Shown here: positions 7,354-15,700 of the stretch, piece after piece | Layout: each line of letters begins with the position of its first letter | How positions within the stretch are numbered: the first letter of the stretch is position 1 | Made by a program: the position numbers and the translations under genes | From: a virus | IMG/VR virus record: IMGVR_UViG_3300042556_000884 | Coordinates: 1 to 37,679 of that record | Strand: one strand, 5' to 3' | DNA length: 37,679 bases | The notes under the pieces: model-generated | Databases searched by the model: none | Seen by the model: only the letters and a program-made list of their open reading frames with translations | What the model was told of the DNA's origin: nothing

Positions 7354-8150
7354 AGCGTAAATAGTTTCCCATCAACAACACATGAGTAATCTGGTGCCAC
7401 ATGGATCATCTGAATATGTGGATAATCATTTACAATATGTGCAATGGCAAAACCTTTTTGCCAATCGTGGTGCTGCATGTACTTCATTCCTGGACCCTTT
7501 TCATCGCACATGTGACCAAGTTCATAGCCACGAAGAGTTTCTCCCTCTCCATTATTTCTTAATTCATATGTAACTAAGTGGGAAGCAATTCTATGAGAGT
7601 GCCCTCTAATTAAAGAAATTTGAAGATCTTCCATATCTTTTCGGACTGATCCTGTTGATGCAATAGAGAGACCATGATGAACATGGATGTCTCCAAAGCG
7701 GCGCTTAGGCAATTCATTATAATGAATATATTCATACCCTAGTGAATCTAATCCCCATAGAGCTTCTGGAGTAACCTCATTAATATAATCTGGAAGCTTT
7801 GCATCTACATAATTAAAAATTCTAACATCGTGATTTCCAAGAGCAGAAAATAGCTGTGCCTCTGGGAGCATCTCTCTAGTCTTTGTATAAAAATCTCTTG
7901 CGCCTTTTGCTTCATGTCGCATCATTGGAACAATTAAATCTCGGCTATCTGTCTTATGAAGATTTAAAAATTCTGCAGATCTTCCTTCTGTGTACTTACT
8001 ATAGCATGCTTGATCGTCCGTATCACCAAGGTAGTCAACAACATCTGGCTTAAACCACTTCATAACTTTAAACCAAAGTGCGATCATTTTATCATCCTGA
8101 TATGGGAATTGCTGGTCGGATGAAATCATCCACTTTAAATCGTTGCTCAT
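7350..8150 (-). CDS. Calcineurin-like metallophosphoesterase
   Basis: 266-residue phosphoesterase with the full metallophosphoesterase motif series: D12 in SSDQQF, GDTDD at 42-46, GNHD at 105-108, HVHHG at 156-160 and GHSH at 183-186. The first motif reads D-x-Q rather than the usual D-x-H, a change also known in other members. The substrate cannot be read from sequence; phage members are often linked to nucleic-acid or nucleotide processing. It is the first gene after the intergenic switch at 8.15-8.24 kb and is coupled to the zinc-ribbon gene by an ATGA overlap. The SD is weak (AAGG before TAAATAATG). Confidence 0.92.
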   Translation of the reverse strand: MSNDLKWMISSDQQFPYQDDKMIALWFKVMKWFKPDVVDYLGDTDDQACYSKYTEGRSAEFLNLHKTDSRDLIVPMMRHEAKGARDFYTKTREMLPEAQLFSALGNHDVRIFNYVDAKLPDYINEVTPEALWGLDSLGYEYIHYNELPKRRFGDIHVHHGLSIASTGSVRKDMEDLQISLIRGHSHRIASHLVTYELRNNGEGETLRGYELGHMCDEKGPGMKYMQHHDWQKGFAIAHIVNDYPHIQMIHVAPDYSCVVDGKLFTL

Positions 8151-8167
8151 TATTTACCTTAATATGT

Positions 8168-8192
8168 AAAAAAGTCACGGGTACGTGACTTT
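8168..8192 (-). terminator. Hairpin followed by a T-run, likely terminator or attenuator
   Basis: A perfect 9-bp inverted repeat (8171-8179 with 8184-8192, 4-nt loop) reads in minus-strand sense as a stem with a GTCACG/CGTGAC core followed by six Ts. This has the form of an intrinsic terminator for transcripts coming from the tail genes. It also lies downstream of the promoter at 8205-8232, so it would be met within the first 30 nt of that transcript. Confidence 0.6.
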
Positions 8193-8193
8193 G

Positions 8194-8214
8194 ATGTTAC
8201 ATTAATTGTAACAT
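8194..8214 (-). promoter_or_regulatory. Inverted repeat overlapping the -10 box (candidate operator)
   Basis: ATGTTACA (8194-8201) and TGTAACAT (8207-8214) form perfect 8-bp arms around a 5-nt centre. The right arm contains most of the TACAAT -10 box of the promoter at 8205-8232, so a protein bound here would block RNA polymerase. Confidence 0.55.
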
Positions 8215-8232
8215 ATTTATTGAGATTGTCAA
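8205..8232 (-). promoter_or_regulatory. Promoter of the replication-side operon
   Basis: On the minus strand a perfect -35 TTGACA (8227-8232) is followed after 16 bp by TACAAT (8205-8210) with an upstream TG one base away (extended -10). It sits directly after the stop of the last tail-side gene and reads toward the metallophosphoesterase. Predicted RNA start near 8198. Confidence 0.65.
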
Positions 8233-8238
8233 TAGAAG

Positions 8239-8664
8239 TTATGCTGTTTTGCTTGGTTTTGTACCAGCAGCAATAATATCAAATGTTGGAGTTCCGCCAA
8301 TTACTGCACCACTTTTGTTGTTAACGGTAAGCTTAAAAGCACCTATTCCTCCAGTAATTGACCATTGAAGATTATACTTATAAAGATTTCCTCTTGGTGT
8401 GGCTGTAAGAAATACATCAGTGTATCCATTCCAATCCATGATAATGTCCTCTGTATTACCAGTGCTGTCTTTATTTAATCCATTTTCAAATACAACTCTG
8501 TATGCTTTTGTATGGGTAACATTTAAAACAGACACATCTTTTGCCGTAGCTTGGCTAAGACTATAAGTATCTTCTGCTTTAAGCAGGGCTGCAGAAATAT
8601 CGGCTTGCATCTTTCTTAACTTCTGAGCGTCTACTGGCTCACCATCTTGAAATACCTCTGTCAT
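8239..8664 (-). CDS. Hypothetical protein, probable virion-associated
   Basis: 141 residues. The N-terminus is helical (EPVDAQKLRKMQADISAALLKAEDTYS); the rest looks like a small beta-sandwich (YRVVFENGL, DWNGYTDVFLTATPRG, YNLQWSITGGIGAFKLTVNN). No family recognised. It is the last gene before the promoter/terminator switch, and the fibre genes lie upstream in the same operon, so a tail-fibre accessory or receptor-binding role is possible but not shown. The ATG follows AGAGG and lies 1 nt after the upstream stop codon. No signal peptide or membrane segment. Confidence 0.75.
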   Translation of the reverse strand: MTEVFQDGEPVDAQKLRKMQADISAALLKAEDTYSLSQATAKDVSVLNVTHTKAYRVVFENGLNKDSTGNTEDIIMDWNGYTDVFLTATPRGNLYKYNLQWSITGGIGAFKLTVNNKSGAVIGGTPTFDIIAAGTKPSKTA

Positions 8665-8665
8665 T

Positions 8666-8854
8666 TTAAACCTCTTCTAACTTAGTCTCTAGTGATTTTG
8701 AATATTCATCAACAGCTTTTTGATGGCTATCCTTTTCTTCAGACAGCTGTGTTAATTCTGCACGGAGTACAGCAATTTGAGTTTCATAGTTAGAAACTAT
8801 TTCACCAATTCTTTGTTGCAATGCAGTAATAATTAATTCAGCTTTATCTACCAC
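8666..8854 (-). CDS. Small coiled-coil protein
   Basis: 62 residues that read as one continuous amphipathic helix with heptad-like spacing of Ile/Leu/Val (ELIITALQQRIGEIVSNYE, VLRAELTQLSEEKDS) and a charged C-terminus. Likely a coiled coil that oligomerises, perhaps a fibre trimerisation or assembly factor (inference). The start is GTG at 8852-8854, 6 nt after GAGGAA; the upstream stop is 3 nt away. No other recognisable feature. Confidence 0.75.
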   Translation of the reverse strand: MVDKAELIITALQQRIGEIVSNYETQIAVLRAELTQLSEEKDSHQKAVDEYSKSLETKLEEV

Positions 8855-8857
8855 TTT

Positions 8858-9082
8858 TTATTCCTCTTCTGTTAATAGTAATTCTTCTGCGACAAGAGCT
8901 GATCTCTTGGCATTTAGATTTGCAATTCTTGCTGTATAAGCATCAAACTGCTCTTGGTCTCTTGGCGTTACAGCAGAAATCTGAATAACTTCTATTTCAG
9001 AAGCATAAATAGAGTAGTCTAGCTGCTTAATGGCCTGGTCAATAATAGATTTTTTTTCTATGTTAGTTAGTGTTGTTGTCAT
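8858..9082 (-). CDS. Small helical protein, paralogue of the gene at 9110-9319
   Basis: 74 residues, mostly helical. Its pattern L-T-N-x-E-K-x-x-x-I-D near the N-terminus and Y-x-A-R-I-x-x-L-N-x-x-x-S-A-L near the C-terminus also occurs in the neighbouring 69-residue protein, so the two appear to be diverged tandem duplicates. It has the strongest SD in the region (AAGGAGG, 6 nt before the ATG) and its own promoter in the 3' end of the previous gene (9100-9127). Function unknown. Confidence 0.8.
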   Translation of the reverse strand: MTTTLTNIEKKSIIDQAIKQLDYSIYASEIEVIQISAVTPRDQEQFDAYTARIANLNAKRSALVAEELLLTEEE

Positions 9083-9099
9083 TTTATTCCTCCTTTCAT

Positions 9100-9127
9100 A
9101 TTATAGCATTTAACCTTGATTAGTCAA
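9100..9127 (-). promoter_or_regulatory. Promoter with extended -10, inside the end of the upstream gene
   Basis: TTGACT (9122-9127), 16-bp spacer, TATAAT (9100-9105) preceded by TGC. The -35 lies in codons near the end of the 69-residue protein and within a CCTTGA/TCAAGG dyad. The predicted RNA start, about 9093, falls in the AAGGAGG of the next gene, leaving almost no leader. Confidence 0.7.
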
Positions 9128-9319
9128 GGAACTCTTTTCTTGGTTTAGCGCCTCTATAATTCTAGCATAGTTATCTATGTCTATTATATTTTCTTCTATT
9201 TTCCCTTGGTTACCCAAATTATTTAAGATTGGCTTAGCCATAATACTTTCCTCAAGGCGTTTATTCCAAAACCCTATCTTTAAATCAATTAAGTATATCT
9301 TTTCTTCATTACTTAGCAT
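9110..9319 (-). CDS. Small helical protein, paralogue of the gene at 8858-9082
   Basis: 69 residues with the same N- and C-terminal patterns as its downstream neighbour (EEKIYLID; NYARIIEALNQEKSSL) but little identity between. Predicted helical hairpin, no membrane segment. It starts 7 nt after the stop of the 1138-residue fibre with only a weak GAG upstream, so it is probably read through from the fibre gene. Its last codons contain the promoter of the next gene. Function unknown; context suggests fibre assembly. Confidence 0.75.
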   Translation of the reverse strand: MLSNEEKIYLIDLKIGFWNKRLEESIMAKPILNNLGNQGKIEENIIDIDNYARIIEALNQEKSSLTNQG

Positions 9320-9326
9320 AATATCA

Positions 9327-12300
9327 TCAGCTCATAGATTTAGTGAATGATGCAACAGCGGAGTCTCCGCCAGCATTTCTAGCAGATACATAAATTGTAT
9401 AGTCTCCAGGCCCTTGCCATCCATTTCCATCGTATCCTGGTCGGAAAGTTGTTCCACTGTAGCTGTATGCGTTACTTGTAGTAAAAACAGTTCCAGTAGG
9501 TCCTGTGCAAAAAACAGAGTACGCGGTTGGAGAGTTTGTAAAAGACCAAGAAAAGGTTCCTCCGAGTACCAAGCTGTTGTCTCCAGTTATAGTAGAAAGG
9601 ACTGGTGCTGGTGTAGCAGGGGCACTTGTTATTGGCCCTAGCTCTTCACCAGCCGTAAAGGTTCCATTATTAGAGGTTCCTGCCGCATTTGTTGCTGTAG
9701 CAAATGCCCTATAATATTTTCTATTATTAGAGTCATTAAAATCACTTGGTGGAATAACATAAGTGCTGCTTGTTACGTTACCAGCTGATTTAACAAGGGT
9801 CTCACTTGTGGCAACAAAAGCAGTTCCACGATATAAGCGCAAGTCATAGCTTGTAGGAGATCCAAGCCATTGACCTACTCCAAATGTGAATGTGGTTCCG
9901 ACGGCAAGTCCTCCAGATAATGTTGGGACTGATATGTTAACTGGAACAGATGCAGCAGCAGTTGTAGTAAGACTGTAGTTTGCAGATGCGGTATTGCCAG
10001 TTACCGATGTTACCGTTACTGTTCCTGTGTAGGTTGTTCCAGCAACTAGTGCAGTTTTAGATAATGTTTTTTCTGATGATCCAGATCCAGAAAAAGTTCC
10101 AGTTGAGCTCCATGTGTTTTGATTTGTTGAACTCCAGTTAATTGTTCCTGCAGTTTGAGAAATTCCACTGTTTGCTAACATTGATATTGTTGGAATTACA
10201 GCTGCTTGAGTTACAGAAAATGAAGTAAGAGTAGTGCCGTTTGGACTGATTCCATTTGATGCTGTTAATACAAGACGAAAGGAAAGAGCGTTTGATCTTT
10301 GCGCTTCAGTCGGAGTAAAAGTTGATGCGGTAGAAAGAGTTTCCCAATAGAATCCAAATCTATTAAGGGCTTGCCATTGATATCCAAAAGTTATTGGTTG
10401 TGCTCCAGACCATCCAGATGTTTCGGCACTAAATGCTGTACCAACCGCCCCGCTAGAAGGAGAAACTGTTGTAGTGCCTCCAGTAGGTGGCTGGCTAGCT
10501 ATTGCTGCAATTAATGTTCTATTGTCATCAACCCCATCTTGAGTTGAAATCCTATTCATTGAAGCAGTTGGTAAAAGAGTTGATGTCTGTGCTGTTGTAG
10601 AAGACCAGCTTTGTGACACAGTTGCTCCATTTTGTACCGCTACTATGCTTGGAGTAATTGTTGTCAGGCTGTTATTTACAATGTACACGTCTGCATAACT
10701 TTGGTTCCAATAAAATTTAACTTGATATCTTGCAACCTGTGTTGCATCAGTATAATAGTTACCCCACCATGTTACCCAATAATTAGTAGCGTCTGCAAAA
10801 ACCCACAGTCCACCAGTTGATGTATTTGAAGTAGCTGAAACTGCACCTTGCCTTAAATCTCCATTTAATGGTGCTATTGTTATTCCAGATTTATTAAATG
10901 ACGGGATTGTTACGCTGCCAAAGGGGTCGGATTGTTCTTCTATTCCTCCCCAGTTTATGTAACCATTTGTTGAAACATATATATTAGTTCCTGAAGTAAA
11001 TGCTGAAGGCAGAGTTATTCTTCTTTGAGATCCAGTAACTTGAACGTTTGTATAAAAAGTGTAGTTAGATGTAGATGTGGTAGAAAATGCAACAGGCTTT
11101 GTTATAGTTGATAGAGAGACTTGAGATCCTGCGGTTCCTGCTTTAGTGGCACCCATCTGATTTAAATCAGAATATGCTGTTACACCAGTTATTGTTACGG
11201 TAGGGTTAGCAGCACCAGATATTGTAATTGATGCTGGCATAGAATTTGTGTTTAGTGCAAATGTACCATTACCGCTAGACGCTCCAGATATTGTATAATT
11301 TATTTTCCAGCTCTGAGCTCCAGATGTTGAGCTAACGTTAAAACGAAGTGCTCTAGATGTTCCAATTGCTTTAGTAAATGTGCTTATTGGAGAATTTGAT
11401 GCTGTAGAAGATATGTTTGTAACCGTATCAAATGAACCTCCAGTTGGAACAAAGTTTCCTGAAGAGTTATACTGATTTAAAGTTGATACCGTTTGAACAG
11501 ATGGATCTGCTAAAGTTCCTCCAGCTGATGATCCAGCTCCATAACTCCAAAGCTCATAAGATTCTGTATCAGAAGGAAACGATGAACTCATTTCAATAAG
11601 CACAGTGTTTGATGTTGCAGATACTCGCTGCTGGACAGGTGCAGATGGAGTAGTTACAGAACTTATATTAGTTAAAGAATATGTAAATGAAGGCATACTT
11701 GCACCAATTTGTGCAACTACATAGTCTGTGACATCATTGTATGGAGCTAATGCATAATCAAGATCAGTATCTGAAGATGAGTTTTTTAATCTTAATTCAA
11801 CATGAAGCCATTTGCCAGTTGTAGATACTCCACCAAATGTTGTTGGTATTGTAAAAAAATCTTCTCCTGTAAGAACAGTAGTATTTTCAGTTAATATAAC
11901 AGAAGATACAGATGTTGAGTTCCACAATTTAGATTGTGTAGGAGTTTCATATTGACTATCTAATATATACCATCTAAACATAGAATTAGTTTTGTCAATA
12001 GATCTGTACCATTGATTTGCAATAGAAAAGGATACATCTTTTCTTTCGCCTGCTGAAACATCATTATTTGTTTTAAATGCTAAATTGTTAATAACTGGTT
12101 GCTGCTTAATAATTCTAACTGGCTGGCTATATGAAGTTCCAGTTGATCCATTTGATAATGTAATTCTGTCTCTGTACCAAACATACTTTCCGTCATATTG
12201 TAAAATTACAGATTCACTATTTCTTAGCTTGTCTCCATCAAAGTTTCCTTCGTCATTTGTAATAGGTTGTGCCGTTTCCGCAACAGGAGTGCTAGCCTGC

Positions 12301-12743
12301 ACAAAAGTTCTGCTTCTTGAAGCAAGGGTCTCAATATTCTGCCAATCTTGACCATCTCTTCCCCACAAAAATGTTGTAGCAGTACTTCCTTGAGCAATAG
12401 ATGTAGATCCAGGTCCCATCTCTGCAAAGTCGCCCACTACTGTACCAGTATAACTATCATACCTTATTGAAGCGGAGGTCTCAGGATATGGCTGTCCAGC
12501 AAATTTACCAAAGATCTTTTGCCATGTTCCAGAAGAAGTAAATCTGTATAAGGCTCTAATTCTTCTCCAGGATCTCGTGTCATCCGTATATCTTCCTGGA
12601 ACTGTAGTTAAACTAGCTGTTTCGTTATCGCTAGTCCTTCTATACATATTTTTATGCTTGCGCCAATGTTTTGAAGAATCTGTAAAATTTGATGCTGGTG
12701 TATTTGGATAAGATGATGGAGTTGTTTTTCTATATATTCCCAT
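9327..12743 (-). CDS. Large tail fibre / minor tail protein with Ig-like and nidogen-like domains
   Basis: 1138 residues, Ser/Thr/Gly-rich and beta-structured, as in receptor-binding fibres. The N-terminus holds a twofold motif: TDSSKHWRKHKNMYRR and TDDTRSWRRIRALYRF, perhaps the virion-anchoring part. Residues about 570-710 (YVSTNGYINWGG, IAPLNGDLRQG, WVTWWGNY, ARYQVKFYW, ADVYIVNN) resemble a nidogen-like (NIDO) adhesion domain. Residues about 757-838 contain a YQWQ Ig-like domain, with further beta-sandwich repeats to the C-terminus. The ATG is 1 nt after the upstream stop codon. These folds are known in surface adhesins, so binding to the host envelope is the likely job (inference). No enzymatic motif was found. 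Confidence 0.85.
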   Translation of the reverse strand: MGIYRKTTPSSYPNTPASNFTDSSKHWRKHKNMYRRTSDNETASLTTVPGRYTDDTRSWRRIRALYRFTSSGTWQKIFGKFAGQPYPETSASIRYDSYTGTVVGDFAEMGPGSTSIAQGSTATTFLWGRDGQDWQNIETLASRSRTFVQASTPVAETAQPITNDEGNFDGDKLRNSESVILQYDGKYVWYRDRITLSNGSTGTSYSQPVRIIKQQPVINNLAFKTNNDVSAGERKDVSFSIANQWYRSIDKTNSMFRWYILDSQYETPTQSKLWNSTSVSSVILTENTTVLTGEDFFTIPTTFGGVSTTGKWLHVELRLKNSSSDTDLDYALAPYNDVTDYVVAQIGASMPSFTYSLTNISSVTTPSAPVQQRVSATSNTVLIEMSSSFPSDTESYELWSYGAGSSAGGTLADPSVQTVSTLNQYNSSGNFVPTGGSFDTVTNISSTASNSPISTFTKAIGTSRALRFNVSSTSGAQSWKINYTISGASSGNGTFALNTNSMPASITISGAANPTVTITGVTAYSDLNQMGATKAGTAGSQVSLSTITKPVAFSTTSTSNYTFYTNVQVTGSQRRITLPSAFTSGTNIYVSTNGYINWGGIEEQSDPFGSVTIPSFNKSGITIAPLNGDLRQGAVSATSNTSTGGLWVFADATNYWVTWWGNYYTDATQVARYQVKFYWNQSYADVYIVNNSLTTITPSIVAVQNGATVSQSWSSTTAQTSTLLPTASMNRISTQDGVDDNRTLIAAIASQPPTGGTTTVSPSSGAVGTAFSAETSGWSGAQPITFGYQWQALNRFGFYWETLSTASTFTPTEAQRSNALSFRLVLTASNGISPNGTTLTSFSVTQAAVIPTISMLANSGISQTAGTINWSSTNQNTWSSTGTFSGSGSSEKTLSKTALVAGTTYTGTVTVTSVTGNTASANYSLTTTAAASVPVNISVPTLSGGLAVGTTFTFGVGQWLGSPTSYDLRLYRGTAFVATSETLVKSAGNVTSSTYVIPPSDFNDSNNRKYYRAFATATNAAGTSNNGTFTAGEELGPITSAPATPAPVLSTITGDNSLVLGGTFSWSFTNSPTAYSVFCTGPTGTVFTTSNAYSYSGTTFRPGYDGNGWQGPGDYTIYVSARNAGGDSAVASFTKSMS

Positions 12744-12744
12744 A

Positions 12745-15700
12745 TTAGTCTACCGTCATCCATATATCTCCCGCAACAAAGGGTACAGTATCGTACCGTG
12801 ACAATTTGCTATTATAAATTTGTCTTGACTGGTTAGCTACGGTAGGTATAGTCGTTCCTCCATAATGAAAGGCTCTTCCTTTTGTTAATTGTGCATTTTG
12901 ATTAAGTACAACTGTCGCATCTCCACCATAGTTATTATCATCTCCAAATATTATATTAGATGCTCCTGTAAAACTTAATGTTGCTCCATTTAATACAACA
13001 TCACTAGTTCCACCACCATATGACAATGTTCCATTTCCAAGACTGAATGTAGTTCCAGATGTAAGCGACCCACCAAAATATGCATTGCCTGCTGTATCAA
13101 TACTAAATTTACCACTTGCAGTAGAAATTCCACCAGCTCCAATTGTTATTGCTCCTGCACCAGCTGTTACATTTCCTTCAAACGCTCCCGCTGTTGCTCT
13201 TATTGTTCCTTTTACTTCTAAAGTTCCTGTTCCTCTACTGGTCCATTTAACAAAAGCATTATTGTTTCCTATATTTAATGATGGGTACAATACTCCAGCT
13301 CCAGAGTCCCATCCAATATAAAATCCAGTTACTGTACTATCATATGAACTTTTAGCATAAGTATTGCCTGATTCTACAAATGAAGAATATATTCCTCTTC
13401 CTTGAGTATTTACTTTTAAATCTTCAAGCAGACCAGCATTTACACCAGTACCAAATCTATCTTCATAGTTTGTAACTTTTGCTAATGCTGAATTAGCTTT
13501 CTCTATTGCGTCTGTAGCATCTGCGTCTGCGACTATTACCCAGGATGAGCCGTCATACCTATAAGGCTTATTTTTATTAGAAGAGTTTATCCACAAATCT
13601 CCAGAGACAAATGATTGTCCTGATAGATTAGGTCTAGTTGGGGTTGTTAATTGTGTAGCATAAAATGTTCTATTCTTTAAATTAGCTATTGTTCTTGCTG
13701 ATTCTGAATCTTGTGCTATCGTCCATGCTGGTGGATTAAGTGTAGTATTCCATATCTTTAGAATATAGTTGTTTCCAGTATCAACCCAAGCATCTCCACT
13801 CTTATGTCCTGTAGCAGGAACTGGGGGAGTACTTGATGAATAATAAATTTTAGATGTATCATTTAATAGTCCGCCAAGTGATGAACCCTCTTGTACTGTA
13901 ATCTTTCCAGATATTATTGCTCCCGTAGCATAAAGTTGACCATCTGCATTTACCTGGAAACCAGCTTGTCCGCCTACTGTAGAACTATTTATTGCTGGAG
14001 TATTGGTTGTACCAGCCCACAAAACAATATCTGAGCCATCAGTAGCCCTTGGCCTTATTCCAACATAAGAGCCACCATTTGTAGCAATAATAGATGTAGA
14101 AGAAGCATTTGATCCAGATGTTAGAGTTATATTACTTGAAGATATTGTATTTGGCGCTACAGTCCAATTTCCTATTCTAGCTCTATCTGTTCTAAAAGTA
14201 GGAGCGTTAGCTTCAGCATTTGAAATTATTTGTGTTGTTTCTGCCCCACTTGCATCGTAAGCATAAAGTCCTAGATAATTTAGATTCACTCTGTTATTAG
14301 AGTTAGCTACAGTTCTGGCAATTACTGATCCGCCGCCAGTCATTGTTAAGTTGCCAGTTATGCTTCCTGAAGCAGCATTTATTTCTCCTGTTACTTTTAG
14401 AGTTGCACCCTCCCAAATTAAATGATTAGAAGCACTTCCTATTTTAATATTTCCAGAGCTGTACCAATAGTTGTTTGCATTTATATATAAGCCATCGGTT
14501 CCCGTTGCTCCGCCAGCTGAAGTTCCTATCTTCATTGTTCCATTGTTTACGGTCATAGCCCCATCAAAATTACCAGATGATGCTTTTATCACTCCATTAA
14601 CCGTTAAGCCCGCACCGTCAAAATACAGTCTATCTCTTAAAGAAAATTTTCCAGTAGTATCTAAATAAAAAGGAGTTCCTGGACTTGTTCCAGCATCTGC
14701 ATACGTACCAACTCCGCTATATAACTTAAATGGGCTAGCAGAAAGACCTGTTCCAGAAGCATCTATTTTTATAGCAGTATTTACAGTAGAAGTTGCAACT
14801 CCTGTTTGATTTGATAAAGACCCACTAGCTCCAGATCCACCAACCACAACAACAAATGTATTGGTTGTTGTGGATTGTATCGCAAAACTTGTAATATTAA
14901 ATGCTGTGTTGGACATACCAGTTACTGATACCAGTGTCCCGTTTCCAAATCCATGAGTATCAGAAGTTGTATATGTTATATTTCCTGCAGATACAGAGGC
15001 TCCTGTAACCACTGCAGACCTGGCACCTACAGTAATAACTTTATTTGCAAGTAAAGCTGAGGAGTTTACTTGGTCTGCTGTTATTTCTCCAGCTCGTATT
15101 ACGTTTGCACGAATTGCATTTGCAGCAATATCTCCATTATCAATTGCAGATGGTATTCCTGAGCCCTGGGTTCCATAAGATGTTGCAGGACCATCTGCAT
15201 CTTTAGCTAATACTTTTACATAGTAAGTTGTTCCATATGTTAAGGAAGTTGATGTTCCTGGAAGAGTTTTTATTATTGCAAACGTTCCAGTAACCTGTAA
15301 AGCTAATGTTGATACTGAAGGAGTAAAATTATTTGTTGTGGATAAATGAATTTCATATGTTACAGGATCTGAATTTGTTATTGCTGTCCACTTAACTTCA
15401 AGTGCTCCGTATAAAGGATTTACTGTGGCTGCAGGGGAGCTGGAAGGTACCTGACCATCGGTAGGTTCAACTCCAGATACCGATACGCTACTGCTTTGAA
15501 CAGGATCACTAAGTGTTCCATACATATCTTGAGTTTGAACTTTAATGTAATATGATCCTGCAGATAGACCGCCAAATGATATATTTGTGCTAAAGGCAAA
15601 TTGTGTAGTAATTAAAACATCAGTTGATAAATCTTGCCACAGCTCTATCTTATACCTGTCAACTCTTGCTGGCTGAACTGATGGCGCTGTCCATGAGCCT

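Noticed and set aside
12224-12427. 67-codon minus-strand frame inside the fibre gene
   Set aside because: Out of frame with the 1138-residue protein, Leu-rich with no SD; a by-product of low-complexity fibre codons.
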